A stretch of 64,000 nt of DNA. It comes from Deltaproteobacteria bacterium (GTDB lineage Bacteria; Desulfobacterota; Binatia; DP-6). Of the stretch, positions 1 through 9,825 are shown one piece after another. The first letter of the stretch is position 1. The number at the start of each line of letters is the position of its first letter. The notes under the pieces were generated by a model. It made no database searches. It was not told the DNA's origin and was given only the letters and a program-made list of their open reading frames with translations. The stretch lies in contig VBKF01000125.1 in assembly GCA_005888095.1 (NCBI GenBank), positions 25,038-89,037 of the forward strand, read 5' to 3'. Position numbers and translations under genes: made by a program.

Positions 1-19
1 GCTCGGGCGCCGCCATCGC

Positions 20-2146
<2,127 letters not shown>

Positions 2147-2360
2147 GCCGCACGACGGCTCGCGCTCGTTTCCGGGCGCTGCTGCAAGGCGCACGGGGCG
2201 ATTATGGGCGTACTCTTGGCCGAGTGCCATGCAGAGCTGCAAGCCGTCGCACGGCGGCGAGCCGATGCTGCCGCGGCCTGCGCCCTCCCCGTGGCATGGA
2301 GTCTGCTGGGGACGAGCGCACAGCGCGGCCGGGCGCCACATGGAGGGAAGAACGGTGAGG

Positions 2361-3089
2361 ATGAGAAACCTATCGAGCCTGATTGCCTTCGTCGCGCTGC
2401 TCGCCGCGGGTCCTTTGCCCGCACGAGCGTGCACCACGGACGCCGAGTGCGACGACGGCAACGTCTGCGACGGCGCCGAGTACTGCCAGGCGGGCGTCTG
2501 CTACAGCCGCACGCCGCTGGTCTGCGACGACGGCGATCCGTGCACCGTCAACACGTGCGACCCGAACCTCGGCTGCCAGTTCCAGCCGTCGGCGGGGTGC
2601 ATGATCGGCGGCCAGAAGTTCAAGCTCGGCAGCCACAGCGACCTGCGCGTGGTCCTGCAGACGGCCGGCGGGTACGGGGGCGGAGCTTTCCCGCCGGCGA
2701 ATGGTCCCGACGACCCGGTGCTCCACGGGGCGAGCGTACGCATCTACACCACCAACGGCGACATGTTCGACAACACGTACGGCTTGCCGAGCTCGAACTG
2801 GGCCTATGTCGGCGCGCTCGATGGCAACTACGGGTACGTCTACAAGGACCTCAACGGATTGCTCGGCCCGATCCGCCTCGCCGTCATTCGCAACGGCAAG
2901 CCGTCGAAGGTGCAGGGACTGGGGCCGGCGCTCAACTTCTCCCTCCGCGCGGATCCGCAACCGGTCCACGTCGTCCTGCGTTTCGGCACCCTCAACGACT
3001 GCCTGTCCTTCGGCGGTACCAAGTTCAAGTTCGTTCCCGACGCGGCCTTCCGCGCCCTGCACGCACCGCCCCCGGCGACCTGCCCCTGA
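2361..3089 (+). CDS. Secreted Cys-rich protein with CTDC (Dicty-type) repeat
   Basis: A 242-residue exported protein of unknown role. Residues 1-23 form a signal peptide ([18 protein letters not shown], cleavage near ARA-C). A Cys-rich stretch (about 24-75) follows: [18 protein letters not shown] and [18 protein letters not shown]. The second unit matches the Dicty_CTDC repeat pattern (CDDGxPCTxxxCDxxxGC). The remaining 165 residues are beta-rich and not recognised. GGAGG at 2342-2346 supports ATG 2361; another ATG at 2340 is in frame but would put charged residues before the signal peptide. The same repeat occurs at the C-terminus of the S8 peptidase at 52648-54870. Function unknown; secretion is well supported. 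Confidence 0.8.
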   Translation: MRNLSSLIAFVALLAAGPLPARACTTDAECDDGNVCDGAEYCQAGVCYSRTPLVCDDGDPCTVNTCDPNLGCQFQPSAGCMIGGQKFKLGSHSDLRVVLQTAGGYGGGAFPPANGPDDPVLHGASVRIYTTNGDMFDNTYGLPSSNWAYVGALDGNYGYVYKDLNGLLGPIRLAVIRNGKPSKVQGLGPALNFSLRADPQPVHVVLRFGTLNDCLSFGGTKFKFVPDAAFRALHAPPPATCP

Positions 3090-3159
3090 CGGGGCCCGGG
3101 CGCCCGTTCCTTGACCGCCGCGCGAAAGCTAGCTACGGCGGTCTCGCGGAGGACGCCCC

Positions 3160-3546
3160 ATGGCACGATCCCTCACCAGCGCCGCTCTCCTGCTCCTGCT
3201 GCTCGTCGCCCCGCCCGCCGACGCGCAGACCGCCGGGCGAAAGTTCCTGCGCGGTCTCGCCGGCATGACCACGGCCTTCCTCGAGGTGCCGGGCAACATG
3301 GTCGCCGAGACGCGGACGCGCGGTGCGGGGGTGGGCATCCCGTTCGGCTTCGCCAAGGGCCTCGGGATGATCATCCCGCGGGTGTTCGTCGGGGTCTGGG
3401 ACTTCTTGAGCGCTCCATTTCCTGCGCCCGCCGGCTTCAAGCCCATTCTCGAGCCCGAGTTCCCCTGGGGGTACTTCGAGGGCGAGGCGTCGAGCCCACC
3501 GCCACCGCCGCCACCTCCGCCGCGGAAGCGCACCCGGACTCATTGA
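3160..3546 (+). CDS. Exosortase system-associated protein, TIGR04073 family
   Basis: A 128-residue exported protein. It has an N-terminal signal peptide (residues 1-22, LLLLLLVAPPADAQ) and the family core: RKFLRGLAGM, LEVPGNM, the Gly-rich FAKGLGMIIPRVFVGVWD and a final LEPEFPWGYF. This order and spacing match the small TIGR04073 proteins that co-occur with exosortase/PEP-CTERM systems. A C-terminal run of nine prolines and a basic tail follow. GGAGG at 3147-3152 supports the ATG. The next gene starts 3 bp after the stop, so the two are probably cotranscribed although no functional link is obvious. No exosortase or PEP-CTERM protein is in the window. Confidence 0.75.
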   Translation: MARSLTSAALLLLLLVAPPADAQTAGRKFLRGLAGMTTAFLEVPGNMVAETRTRGAGVGIPFGFAKGLGMIIPRVFVGVWDFLSAPFPAPAGFKPILEPEFPWGYFEGEASSPPPPPPPPPRKRTRTH

Positions 3547-3548
3547 CC

Positions 3549-4466
3549 GTGGACGTCCTCCGGACGCTCGCCCCCAAGGTTTCCAACTGGGGGCGATGGG
3601 GGCCGGACGATGAGGTTGGTACGGTCAACTTCATCACGCCCGAGGCCGTGCGCCGGGGCGCGGCGTGCGTGAAGCGCGGCGACGTCTTCAGCCTCGGCCT
3701 CCCGCTCGGCGCCGACGGACCGCAGCTCGGCACGCACGGCCGCATGAACCCGATCCACCTGATGAGCGCCCTCGAGGGCCGCGTGAGCGCCGAGGGGGAC
3801 TTCCGCTACAGCGACGACATCGTCGTCATGCCGCTCCAGTGTGCGACGCAGTGGGACAGCCTCGCGCACGTCTACTACGACGGCCAGCTCTACAACGGGT
3901 TTCCGGCGACGGCGATCACCGCCGCCGGCGCGGCGCGCAACGCCATCGACCGCGTCGGTGCGGGCATCGTCTCGCGCGGCGTGCTGCTCGACGTCGCGCG
4001 CCTGTGGGGCGTGGACCGGGTGGCGCCCGGCGTGGCGATCAAGCCGACCGACCTCGACACCGCCGAACGCGCGGCCGGGGTGCGCGTCGGGACGGGCGAC
4101 GTGCTCCTCGTGCGCACCGGGCACCTCGCGGTCTTCAAGGTCGACCGCGACCGCGAAGGCTATCTCCGCCGGACGCCCGGGCTCGGCGTCGCCTGCGTCG
4201 AGTGGTTGCACGCACGGCAGGTGGCCGCGGTGGCGACCGACACGGTCGCGGTCGAGGTGATCCCGTGGGAGGACCCGGCCGTACCGCTTCCTCTCCACCT
4301 CCTCTGCATCCGCGACATGGGCCTCACGCTCGGCGAGATGTTCGACCTCGACGCGCTCGCCGCCGACTGCGCGCGCGACGGCGTCTGGGAGTTCCTGTTC
4401 AGCGCTCCGCCGCTGAAGGTGTCGGGCGGCGTCGGGTCGCCGCTCAACCCGCTCGCCGTGAAGTAG
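3549..4466 (+). CDS. Cyclase-family (kynurenine formamidase-like) hydrolase
   Basis: A 305-residue protein of the putative cyclase family (PF04199), metal-dependent amide or lactone hydrolases related to kynurenine formamidase. It begins VDVLRTLAPKVSNWGRWGPD, the usual opening of the long-form subfamily, followed by DEVGTVNFITPE. The region CATQWDSLAHVYYDGQLYNG (about residues 98-117) corresponds to the metal-binding HxGTHxDxPxH element, here in the QWDxLAH variant typical of this subfamily. RTG and ATDTVAVEV elements follow in the expected order. GTG at 3549 is taken as the start because the homologous sequence begins there; upstream sequence in the frame is the previous gene out of phase. 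Substrate cannot be told. Confidence 0.85.
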   Translation: MDVLRTLAPKVSNWGRWGPDDEVGTVNFITPEAVRRGAACVKRGDVFSLGLPLGADGPQLGTHGRMNPIHLMSALEGRVSAEGDFRYSDDIVVMPLQCATQWDSLAHVYYDGQLYNGFPATAITAAGAARNAIDRVGAGIVSRGVLLDVARLWGVDRVAPGVAIKPTDLDTAERAAGVRVGTGDVLLVRTGHLAVFKVDRDREGYLRRTPGLGVACVEWLHARQVAAVATDTVAVEVIPWEDPAVPLPLHLLCIRDMGLTLGEMFDLDALAADCARDGVWEFLFSAPPLKVSGGVGSPLNPLAVK

Positions 4467-4536
4467 CCGGGCCGGTTGCGTCGACGCGCAGGCTCGGCGC
4501 CTTGCGACTTGCAGGTGAAGGCCTCATACTGGTCAT

Positions 4537-4974
4537 ATGAAAGCCACGGCCGCGCGAGCCAGGACCCTGGTCACGGCGCACGCAAAAGGCCGGCCGCTGC
4601 GCGCGCGGGAGGTGACGGCCCGGGTCAGAGCTGGTCTGCCAATAGCCGAGTTCGATGCGCTCCGTGAGCTGTTGGGCCTCACCGTGGAGAGCCTGGCGAG
4701 CAGAGTCGGCACGTCGATCGCGACGCTCTCGCGCCGGCGGCAGAGCGGCCAGCCCCTCGATGCCGGCCACAGTGACCGGCTCCTGCGTCTCGCGCGGTTG
4801 TTTCGCCTGGCGACCGAGCTGCACGACGGCGACGAAGAGGCAGCACGAGACTGGCTGAGCAAGCCCGCCCGCGCCCTCGACGGCGAGACGCCGCTGGATC
4901 GCGCCGACACGGAGGCCGGGGCGCGCGAGGTCGAGAACCTCATCGGTCGGTTGGAGCACGGCGTCTACACCTGA
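4537..4974 (+). CDS. Antitoxin of the Xre/MbcA/ParS family (DUF2384)
   Basis: A 145-residue antitoxin. The middle (about residues 40-75) is an Xre-like helix-turn-helix with LGLTVESLASRVGTSIATLSRRR. The C-terminal half carries the toxin-binding DUF2384 region (RLLRLARLFRLATEL, then EAARDWLSKPARALDGETPLDRADTEAGAREVENL, read in parts), whose LSKP/LDGETPLD signature is diagnostic. Its stop overlaps the start of the RES-domain gene (TGATG at 4972-4976), so antitoxin and toxin are translationally coupled. Family knowledge: such antitoxins bind and block NAD+-consuming RES toxins and repress their own promoter. Short repeats CTTGC lie just upstream, but no clear operator was defined. Confidence 0.9.
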   Translation: MKATAARARTLVTAHAKGRPLRAREVTARVRAGLPIAEFDALRELLGLTVESLASRVGTSIATLSRRRQSGQPLDAGHSDRLLRLARLFRLATELHDGDEEAARDWLSKPARALDGETPLDRADTEAGAREVENLIGRLEHGVYT

Positions 4975-5429
4975 TGCCGGAGCTCTGGCGCGTGGTGAAG
5001 CGCAAGCACGCGTCCACGGCGTTCGACGGCAAGGCTGCGCAGCGCTTCGGGGGGCGTTGGAATTCACCTGGTCGGAGAGCCGTCTATGCCAGCGCGACCA
5101 AGTCACTCGCGGTTCTGGAGGTGCTCGTGCACATCGATGTCGGGGGGCGACTGCCTCGCTTGGTGGCCTTCACGTTCGTCGTCGACGACGAGCTCGTCGA
5201 TCGCCTGCCTGCCGCCCGGCTGCCTCGACACTGGCGCACGTCGCGAGGGCTGGAGGTGACGCAGCGGATCGGCGACGAGTGGCTCGCGTCCGGCCGGGCT
5301 CTGGCCCTGGCCGTGCCGAGTGGCATCGTACCGGAAGAATCGAACTATCTGCTCAATCCGGCTCACCCGCGCTTTGGCCGCCTGAAATTCGGACGGCCCA
5401 TGCCGTTCCTCCTGGACCCGCGCCTGTAA
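4974..5429 (+). CDS. RES-domain toxin (NAD+ phosphorylase family)
   Basis: A 151-residue RES-family toxin (ParT/MbcT type), which kills or arrests cells by breaking down NAD+. Conserved elements: GGRWNSPGRRAVYAS (residues 26-40, with the Arg of GGRWN), SLAVLEVLVH (the Glu in LEVL), the Ser of VPSGIVPEESNYLLNPAHP and the terminal F-D/L-PRL pattern. Length and motif order are normal, so it looks intact. It starts inside the antitoxin stop codon. Its last 67 bp overlap, tail to tail, the 3' end of the ribbon-helix-helix gene on the opposite strand (5363-5707). Confidence 0.9.
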   Translation: MPELWRVVKRKHASTAFDGKAAQRFGGRWNSPGRRAVYASATKSLAVLEVLVHIDVGGRLPRLVAFTFVVDDELVDRLPAARLPRHWRTSRGLEVTQRIGDEWLASGRALALAVPSGIVPEESNYLLNPAHPRFGRLKFGRPMPFLLDPRL

Positions 5430-5707
5430 CGTGACCGGGGAGGCAGAAGCTCGCGGCCGAGAGCCCGCCGAGCCAGTTGCTTGCGCACGCGCGTGTTGAT
5501 CGCGGGGCGGCCACAGAGCCGGAAGGACCCGGCGAGGTCTTCCGAGGCGAAGCGCCTTCTCGACTCCTCTTCCCCGGCTGCCTCTTCGATGTCTTTCTCG
5601 ATGAGCTGGCGTACGTACTTCGCGCGATCGAGCCCGAGCCGATGGGCACGCGCTTCCGCGCGACCGAGCAGGTCGACGGGGATGCGCACGGTGAGGACCT
5701 TTGTCAT
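5363..5707 (-). CDS. Ribbon-helix-helix (CopG-like) DNA-binding antitoxin candidate
   Basis: A 114-residue protein whose first 45 residues form a ribbon-helix-helix domain (KVLTVRIPVDLLGRAEARA, then LGLDRAKYVRQLIEKDIEE). The Arg/Gly-rich C-terminal half has no clear fold. It lies 21 bp downstream of the PIN toxin gene on the same strand, so it may be a third member of that TA operon or an orphan antitoxin. Its 3' 67 bp overlap the RES toxin gene on the plus strand. The residues coded in that overlap (NGMGRPNFRRPKRG) are probably not functional, suggesting that the frame has run on past an original end. Confidence 0.6.
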   Translation of the reverse strand: MTKVLTVRIPVDLLGRAEARAHRLGLDRAKYVRQLIEKDIEEAAGEEESRRRFASEDLAGSFRLCGRPAINTRVRKQLARRALGRELLPPRSRYRRGSRRNGMGRPNFRRPKRG

Positions 5708-5728
5708 ACGAGAGCTGCGGACGGGTCT

Positions 5729-6163
5729 CTACTCGGGCGTCTCGTGCTCGGATAGATGACGGAGCCACGGGGTCTTCTTGCGGACGGCGTTGTAGAGGCG
5801 ACGATCGGCCGTCCAGCAGTCGATGCCGAGCAGCTCGGCCACGCCGAGGTAGAAGCAATCGTACGCGGTTGGGCGACCGAGGTCTCGGGCGAGATTCCAC
5901 GCGCGTTCCACGAGCCCCGTGGGTGCTCGAAGCGACACCGGCATGGTGAGGAGGAGTCCCAGGGCCTGACGCGCCGCCTCCTCCTCGAGGTCATGCCGGA
6001 CGACCATTCGACGGAGGACGGACGTGCACTCGAAGACGAACAAGCCCGGCGCTACCACCTCGACGCCTCGGGCGATCCACGAACGCCAGAGCGACCTGGC
6101 CTGCGCGCTATCGTCCTCGACGACGAGCAGCTTGAGTGCGAGGCTTGCGTCGAGGCAAACCAT
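5729..6163 (-). CDS. vapC: PIN-domain toxin (VapC-type RNase)
   Basis: A 144-residue PIN-domain endoribonuclease toxin. The acidic metal-binding residues are recognisable: Asp in MVCLDASLALKLLV at the start, Glu in FVFECTSVLRR, Asp in TAYDCFYLGVAE and Asp in CWTADRRLYNA. An in-frame start 33 bp upstream (6196) exists, but the PIN fold begins at MVCLDAS, so ATG 6163 is preferred. It overlaps the 3' end of the Phd-type antitoxin gene by 56 bp. All catalytic acids are present, so the toxin is probably active. Confidence 0.85.
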   Translation of the reverse strand: MVCLDASLALKLLVVEDDSAQARSLWRSWIARGVEVVAPGLFVFECTSVLRRMVVRHDLEEEAARQALGLLLTMPVSLRAPTGLVERAWNLARDLGRPTAYDCFYLGVAELLGIDCWTADRRLYNAVRKKTPWLRHLSEHETPE

Positions 6164-6458
6164 TCCCTCCGGCACGTTCCTCCTCCCGTACCTCACGCAG
6201 TGCCTCGGTCGAGGATCTCCTCACGCGTGGCCGACCGCGCAACGTGTCCTCTACCCGTTCGATCCAGCGCAGCATCTCCCGCGCGATCGTCCTTGGTTCG
6301 GCTTCCGCCCGCTCGAGCCGTTCGAGGTCTTCCATCCCGATCAAGGCTGCCTTGGGGCGACCCCGGGACGAAAGCACGATCCGCTGGCCACCATGGGCGG
6401 CGTCGTTCACGAGCGCGGACAGACGATCGCGGGCCTGACCCAGGCTGACATGCTTCAT
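6108..6458 (-). CDS. Phd/YefM-family antitoxin
   Basis: A 116-residue antitoxin upstream of, and overlapping, the PIN toxin. Residues 1-55 are the Phd/YefM DNA-binding and dimerisation domain (MKHVSLGQARDRLSALVNDA, RIVLSSRGRPKAALIGMEDLERLE). The remainder is charged and helical, ending in a basic tail that overlaps the toxin start. Three tandem copies of ACGCCA spaced 9 bp apart lie directly upstream (6471-6494) and are the likely autorepression site. A Phd-type antitoxin paired with a PIN toxin is a common combination. Confidence 0.88.
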   Translation of the reverse strand: MKHVSLGQARDRLSALVNDAAHGGQRIVLSSRGRPKAALIGMEDLERLERAEAEPRTIAREMLRWIERVEDTLRGRPRVRRSSTEALREVREEERAGGNGLPRRKPRTQAARRRGR

Positions 6459-6470
6459 GGTGCTTCAATT

Positions 6471-6494
6471 ACGCCACAAACGCCAAATACGCCA
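6471..6494. promoter_or_regulatory. Tandem direct repeats, likely TA operator
   Basis: ACGCCA occurs three times with an exact 9-bp period (6471, 6480, 6489), 13-36 bp upstream of the ATG of the Phd/YefM antitoxin. Position and periodicity fit an antitoxin or toxin-antitoxin complex binding site over the promoter. Visible in the sequence; the regulatory role is inferred. Confidence 0.5.
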
Positions 6495-6569
6495 GAACCG
6501 GCGACCGGCGAGCTGAACGCACATGGGGCTCCGGAGCGACACGCTCGGCGCCGTCCGGCTCATGGCGCC

Positions 6570-7721
6570 TCAGCGCGGGAGCCCGAGTATCCGCGTGGCG
6601 ATCACGTTCCGCTGGATCTCGGATGTGCCGCCCATGATCGTCTCGGAGCGCGAGTAGAGCCAGGCATGCCCGAACTCGCCAGGCAGGAGCCCGTACGGGC
6701 CGAGCATCTCCATCGCGAGCTCCTGCAGGCGCTGGTCGGTCTCGCTGCCGAGCACCTTCTCGATCGAGCTCTCGGCGCCGGGCTCGGCGGTGCGGAGGAG
6801 CCGCGTGAGGCTCCGGTAGCCGACGAGCCGCAGCATCTCGACCTCGATGTGCGCCTGCGCGAGGCGCTGGCGGACGAGCGGGTTGCGAACCGCGCCGCGA
6901 TCGTGGGCCGCCCGAATCAGCCGCTCGAGGCTTCGCCGGATCCGGCGCTGGAAGGTGAAGGTCCAGACCGGCCCGCGCTCGTGCGCCAGGATGCCCATCG
7001 CGATCTGCCAGCCGGCGCCGGCCTCGCCGACCAGCCGATCGGCGGGCACCTCGACGCCGTCGAAGAACACCTCGGAGAACTCGGCCTCGCCGGTCATCTG
7101 CCGCAGCGGCCGGACGGTGATGCCGGCGCTGCGCATGTCGACCAGGAGCAGCGAGAGCCCCTTGTGCTTCGGCGCCTCCGGCTCGGTCCGGCAGAGGAGG
7201 AAGCACCAGTCGGCGATGTCCGCGTGGCTCGTCCAGACCTTCTGCCCGCTCACCACGAATCCGCCGCCGTGCCGCTCGCCGCGCGTGCGCAGCGCGGCCA
7301 GGTCCGAGCCGGCGCCGGGCTCGGAGAAGCCCTGGCACCAGAGCTCGCGCCCCGAGAGGAGCGGGCGAAGGAAACGATCGCGCTGCTCGGTGCTGCCGTG
7401 CTGCAGGATCGCGGGGCCGATCAGATCGACGGTGGACGCTGCCGCGGGACGCGGCGCGCCCGCGTGGTCCAGCTCCTGGTCGAAGAGCCAGCGCTCGATC
7501 ACCGTCGCGCCCCGTCCCCCGTGGGCGCGCGGCCAGGCGATCGCCGCCCAGCCGCCCTCGAAGAGCATGCGCTGCCAGTCGCGCGCGATCTCGAGCCAGG
7601 CGGGGTCGTCGGCCCGCGTCCAGCAGTGATCGCGTCGCCAGGCGGGCGGAAGGTGCGCGTCGAGCCAGGTGCGCGCCTCGGCGGCGAAGGCGAGCTCGGC
7701 GTCGGTGAAGGCGAAGTCCAT
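6570..7721 (-). CDS. Acyl-CoA dehydrogenase family protein
   Basis: A 383-residue FAD-dependent acyl-CoA dehydrogenase, introducing a 2,3-double bond into an acyl-CoA. The N-terminal helical domain starts MDFAFTDAELAFAAEARTWL. The middle domain has the FAD/substrate motifs CQGFSEPGAGSDLAALRT (about residues 118-135) and VSGQKVWTSHADIADWC (about 146-162). The C-terminal domain has EMLGPYGLL and YSRSETIMGGTSEIQRN, the usual FAD-binding signature. An in-frame start 45 bp upstream is ignored because homology begins at MDFAFT. It diverges from the second dehydrogenase gene across about 90 bp, so they may share a control region and act as a pair on one substrate. Confidence 0.92.
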   Translation of the reverse strand: MDFAFTDAELAFAAEARTWLDAHLPPAWRRDHCWTRADDPAWLEIARDWQRMLFEGGWAAIAWPRAHGGRGATVIERWLFDQELDHAGAPRPAAASTVDLIGPAILQHGSTEQRDRFLRPLLSGRELWCQGFSEPGAGSDLAALRTRGERHGGGFVVSGQKVWTSHADIADWCFLLCRTEPEAPKHKGLSLLLVDMRSAGITVRPLRQMTGEAEFSEVFFDGVEVPADRLVGEAGAGWQIAMGILAHERGPVWTFTFQRRIRRSLERLIRAAHDRGAVRNPLVRQRLAQAHIEVEMLRLVGYRSLTRLLRTAEPGAESSIEKVLGSETDQRLQELAMEMLGPYGLLPGEFGHAWLYSRSETIMGGTSEIQRNVIATRILGLPR

Positions 7722-7810
7722 GTCCCGGCCGTCGCGTCGTAGCACGCGGGACGCGGCCGCTGCCACCGGTTTGCCGCGTCGCCGGCGTTTGGAGTAAGCC
7801 TCCCGTCATC

Positions 7811-8938
7811 GTGGGCGAGGCGGAGGCATTTCGCACCGAGCTGCGCGCCTGGCTCGCCGCGCATCTGCCGTCGGAGCCGGTGCCCGCCGCCGACGAGGAG
7901 CGCCATCGGTTCCTGCGCGCGTGGCAGCGCTCGCTCGCGGCCGGCCGCTGGGTTGGCATCCACTGGCCGCGCGAGTACGGCGGTCGCGCCGCCACCCTGA
8001 AGGAGCAGGTCATCTACACCGAGGAGATGGCGCGTGTGCGGGCGCCGGCGATCCTCGACCCGATCGCCGTGAACATCGTCGGCCCGTTGCTCATCCACTA
8101 CGGCAGCGCGGCGCAGCGCGAACGGTTCCTCCCACCCATCCTGCCGGCGGAGGAGGTGTGGTGTCTCGGCTTCTCGGAACCGGGTGCGGGCTCGGACCTC
8201 GCGGCGCTCCGCTGCCGGGCGGAGCGGGACGGCGAGGAGTGGGTGGTGAGCGGGCAGAAGGTCTGGTCGAGCAAGGCGCACGTCGCGGACTGGTGCCTGC
8301 TGCTCGTGCGCACCGACGGCGGCGCCGCCAAGCACAAGGGCATCAGCTGCCTCGCGGTCGACATGCGGAGCCCCGGCATCACGTGGCGGCCGCTCGTCCA
8401 GCTGAGCGGCCGTTCGGAGTTCAACGAGCTGTTCCTCGACCAGGTGCGGGTGCCGGTGGAGAACACGATCGGGCCGATCAACGGGGGCTGGCCGCTCGTC
8501 CGCGCCGCGCTGGCCCACGAGCGCGGTACGCTGTGGGCCTTCGAGTTCAAGATCCGGCTGCAGAACGCGGCGCTCGCGCTGGTCGACCTCTACCGAGGGT
8601 CGGCCGCCCGTCGCGACCTCGCGGCCCTCCGCCAGGACGTCGCCCAGGCCTACATCGAGGCCGAGGTGTTCGCCGCGCACACGCTTCGCATCCTGCCCCG
8701 CCTGCACGACGCCGCCGACGCGCCCCCCGAGGCGGCGCTGCAGAAGCTCTTCGGCAGCGAGATCCAGCAGCGTACGTGTGAGCTCGCGATGGCGCTCCTC
8801 GGCGCTCACGGCGCGCTCGACGGTGGTACATGGCAGGAGGCGTACCTCTACTCGCGTTCCGTCACCATCTCGTCGGGGACGTCGGAGATCCTGCGCACGC
8901 TGCTCGCCGAGCGCGCGCTCGGGCTGCCCCGCGGGTGA
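7811..8938 (+). CDS. Acyl-CoA dehydrogenase family protein
   Basis: A 375-residue acyl-CoA dehydrogenase starting at GTG (VGEAEAFRTELRAWLAAHLP). Signature elements: GFSEPGAGSDLAALRC (about residues 119-134), VSGQKVWSSKAHVADWCLLL (about 146-165) and, near the C-terminus, LLGAHGAL then YSRSVTISSGTSEILRT. First gene of an operon whose next start overlaps its stop (GTGA at 8935-8938). It is a diverged paralogue of the protein encoded at 6570-7721. Paired dehydrogenases of this type act as heterotetramers in steroid side-chain beta-oxidation in actinobacteria; whether these two pair is inference. Confidence 0.92.
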   Translation: MGEAEAFRTELRAWLAAHLPSEPVPAADEERHRFLRAWQRSLAAGRWVGIHWPREYGGRAATLKEQVIYTEEMARVRAPAILDPIAVNIVGPLLIHYGSAAQRERFLPPILPAEEVWCLGFSEPGAGSDLAALRCRAERDGEEWVVSGQKVWSSKAHVADWCLLLVRTDGGAAKHKGISCLAVDMRSPGITWRPLVQLSGRSEFNELFLDQVRVPVENTIGPINGGWPLVRAALAHERGTLWAFEFKIRLQNAALALVDLYRGSAARRDLAALRQDVAQAYIEAEVFAAHTLRILPRLHDAADAPPEAALQKLFGSEIQQRTCELAMALLGAHGALDGGTWQEAYLYSRSVTISSGTSEILRTLLAERALGLPRG

Positions 8939-9825
8939 CCGCCGTGCGTCACGCAACGCTCCTCAGCCGCGTCGCCGCGACTCCCTTCTACCGGGGGCGC
9001 GTTGCGGAAGGGAATCTGGCCACTTGGGACCGCCTGCCGCTCACGCGCCGTGAAGAGCTGCTGCGCGATCAGCTCGACCACCTGCCGTGGGGTACTCGCC
9101 GGTTCGCGGACGCCGCTGCGCCCGTACGCGTCGGCGTCACGGGAAGCGGCGACGGGCTCCTCGTGCTCGCCTGGTCACCCGCGGCGCTGGCGCGCGAGCG
9201 GGCGGCGGGCGTGCGGCTCCTCCGCCGCCTCGGCGTCGGGCCGGGCACGCGCGTGGCGAACAGCCTCCCCGGCGCACTGGCGACGCCCGGCGCGCTCCTC
9301 CTCGGCGACGTCGTCGAGGAGATCGGCGCCCTCGACGTGCCGCTCGGCTCGCCCGACACGGAGCCGGCCGCGCGCCAGGCGTGGGAGCTCGTCGACCGCG
9401 TCGAGCCTGCCGTCATGGTGCTCGACGCGGGCTCGGCCGTCGCGCTCTTCGCCGCCGTCCCGCGGTCGACTCGTGAGTGGTGGCGCGGCCTCGTCTGGCT
9501 GGACGCCGGAGCCGTGCCTCCCCGTGCGCCCGCGGCGGCGGGCTTCTCGGGCTGGCAGCGCCACTGGCTCGCGGTCCCCGAGGCGGCGAGCTTCGTCGCG
9601 CACTCCTGCGCGGCATCGCGCTATCACGTCGACGAGGGCGTCGAGGCCGAGGTGGTGGACGTCGAGAGCGGAGCCCCGTTGCCCGCCGGCCGCGAAGGCC
9701 TGCTCGCGCTCACGCCGCTCGACGGCGACACGGCGCTCCTGCGCTACGCGAGCGGCCTCGGGGCACGTATGCTCCCAGCCCCCTGCGGCTGCGGCGAGGC
9801 CGGTACGGTGATGGAGATCGCATGA
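8935..9825 (+). CDS. Short PaaK-like adenylate-forming family protein, probably degenerate
   Basis: A 296-residue protein resembling a trimmed phenylacetate-CoA ligase (PaaK) family member. It begins with the typical TPFYRG segment, then LPLTRREELLRDQ (target of the family's L-x-x-L-P-x-T-x-K region). Where the STGTTGxP phosphate loop should be there is only VGVTGSGDGLLVLAW. It retains the GVGPGTRV...NSLPG element and a C-terminal GREGLLALTPLDGDTALLRY and CGCGEAGT similar to the late adenylation core. It is more than 100 residues shorter than normal PaaK and lacks a credible ATP loop, so an active ligase is doubtful. GTG start chosen because it overlaps the previous stop (GTGA); the next gene likewise overlaps (ATGA). 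Confidence 0.65.
   Translation: MTAVRHATLLSRVAATPFYRGRVAEGNLATWDRLPLTRREELLRDQLDHLPWGTRRFADAAAPVRVGVTGSGDGLLVLAWSPAALARERAAGVRLLRRLGVGPGTRVANSLPGALATPGALLLGDVVEEIGALDVPLGSPDTEPAARQAWELVDRVEPAVMVLDAGSAVALFAAVPRSTREWWRGLVWLDAGAVPPRAPAAAGFSGWQRHWLAVPEAASFVAHSCAASRYHVDEGVEAEVVDVESGAPLPAGREGLLALTPLDGDTALLRYASGLGARMLPAPCGCGEAGTVMEIA

Noticed and set aside
2147..2461. N-terminal extension of the copper ATPase to the upstream starts at 2230 or 2461
   Set aside because: The added residues are low-complexity, the longest version overlaps the divergent signal-peptide gene, and no ribosome-binding site supports them. 2230 cannot be fully excluded.
7500..8956. Minus-strand 485-codon frame opposite the second acyl-CoA dehydrogenase
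   Set aside because: Antisense shadow; the plus strand has full dehydrogenase motifs.
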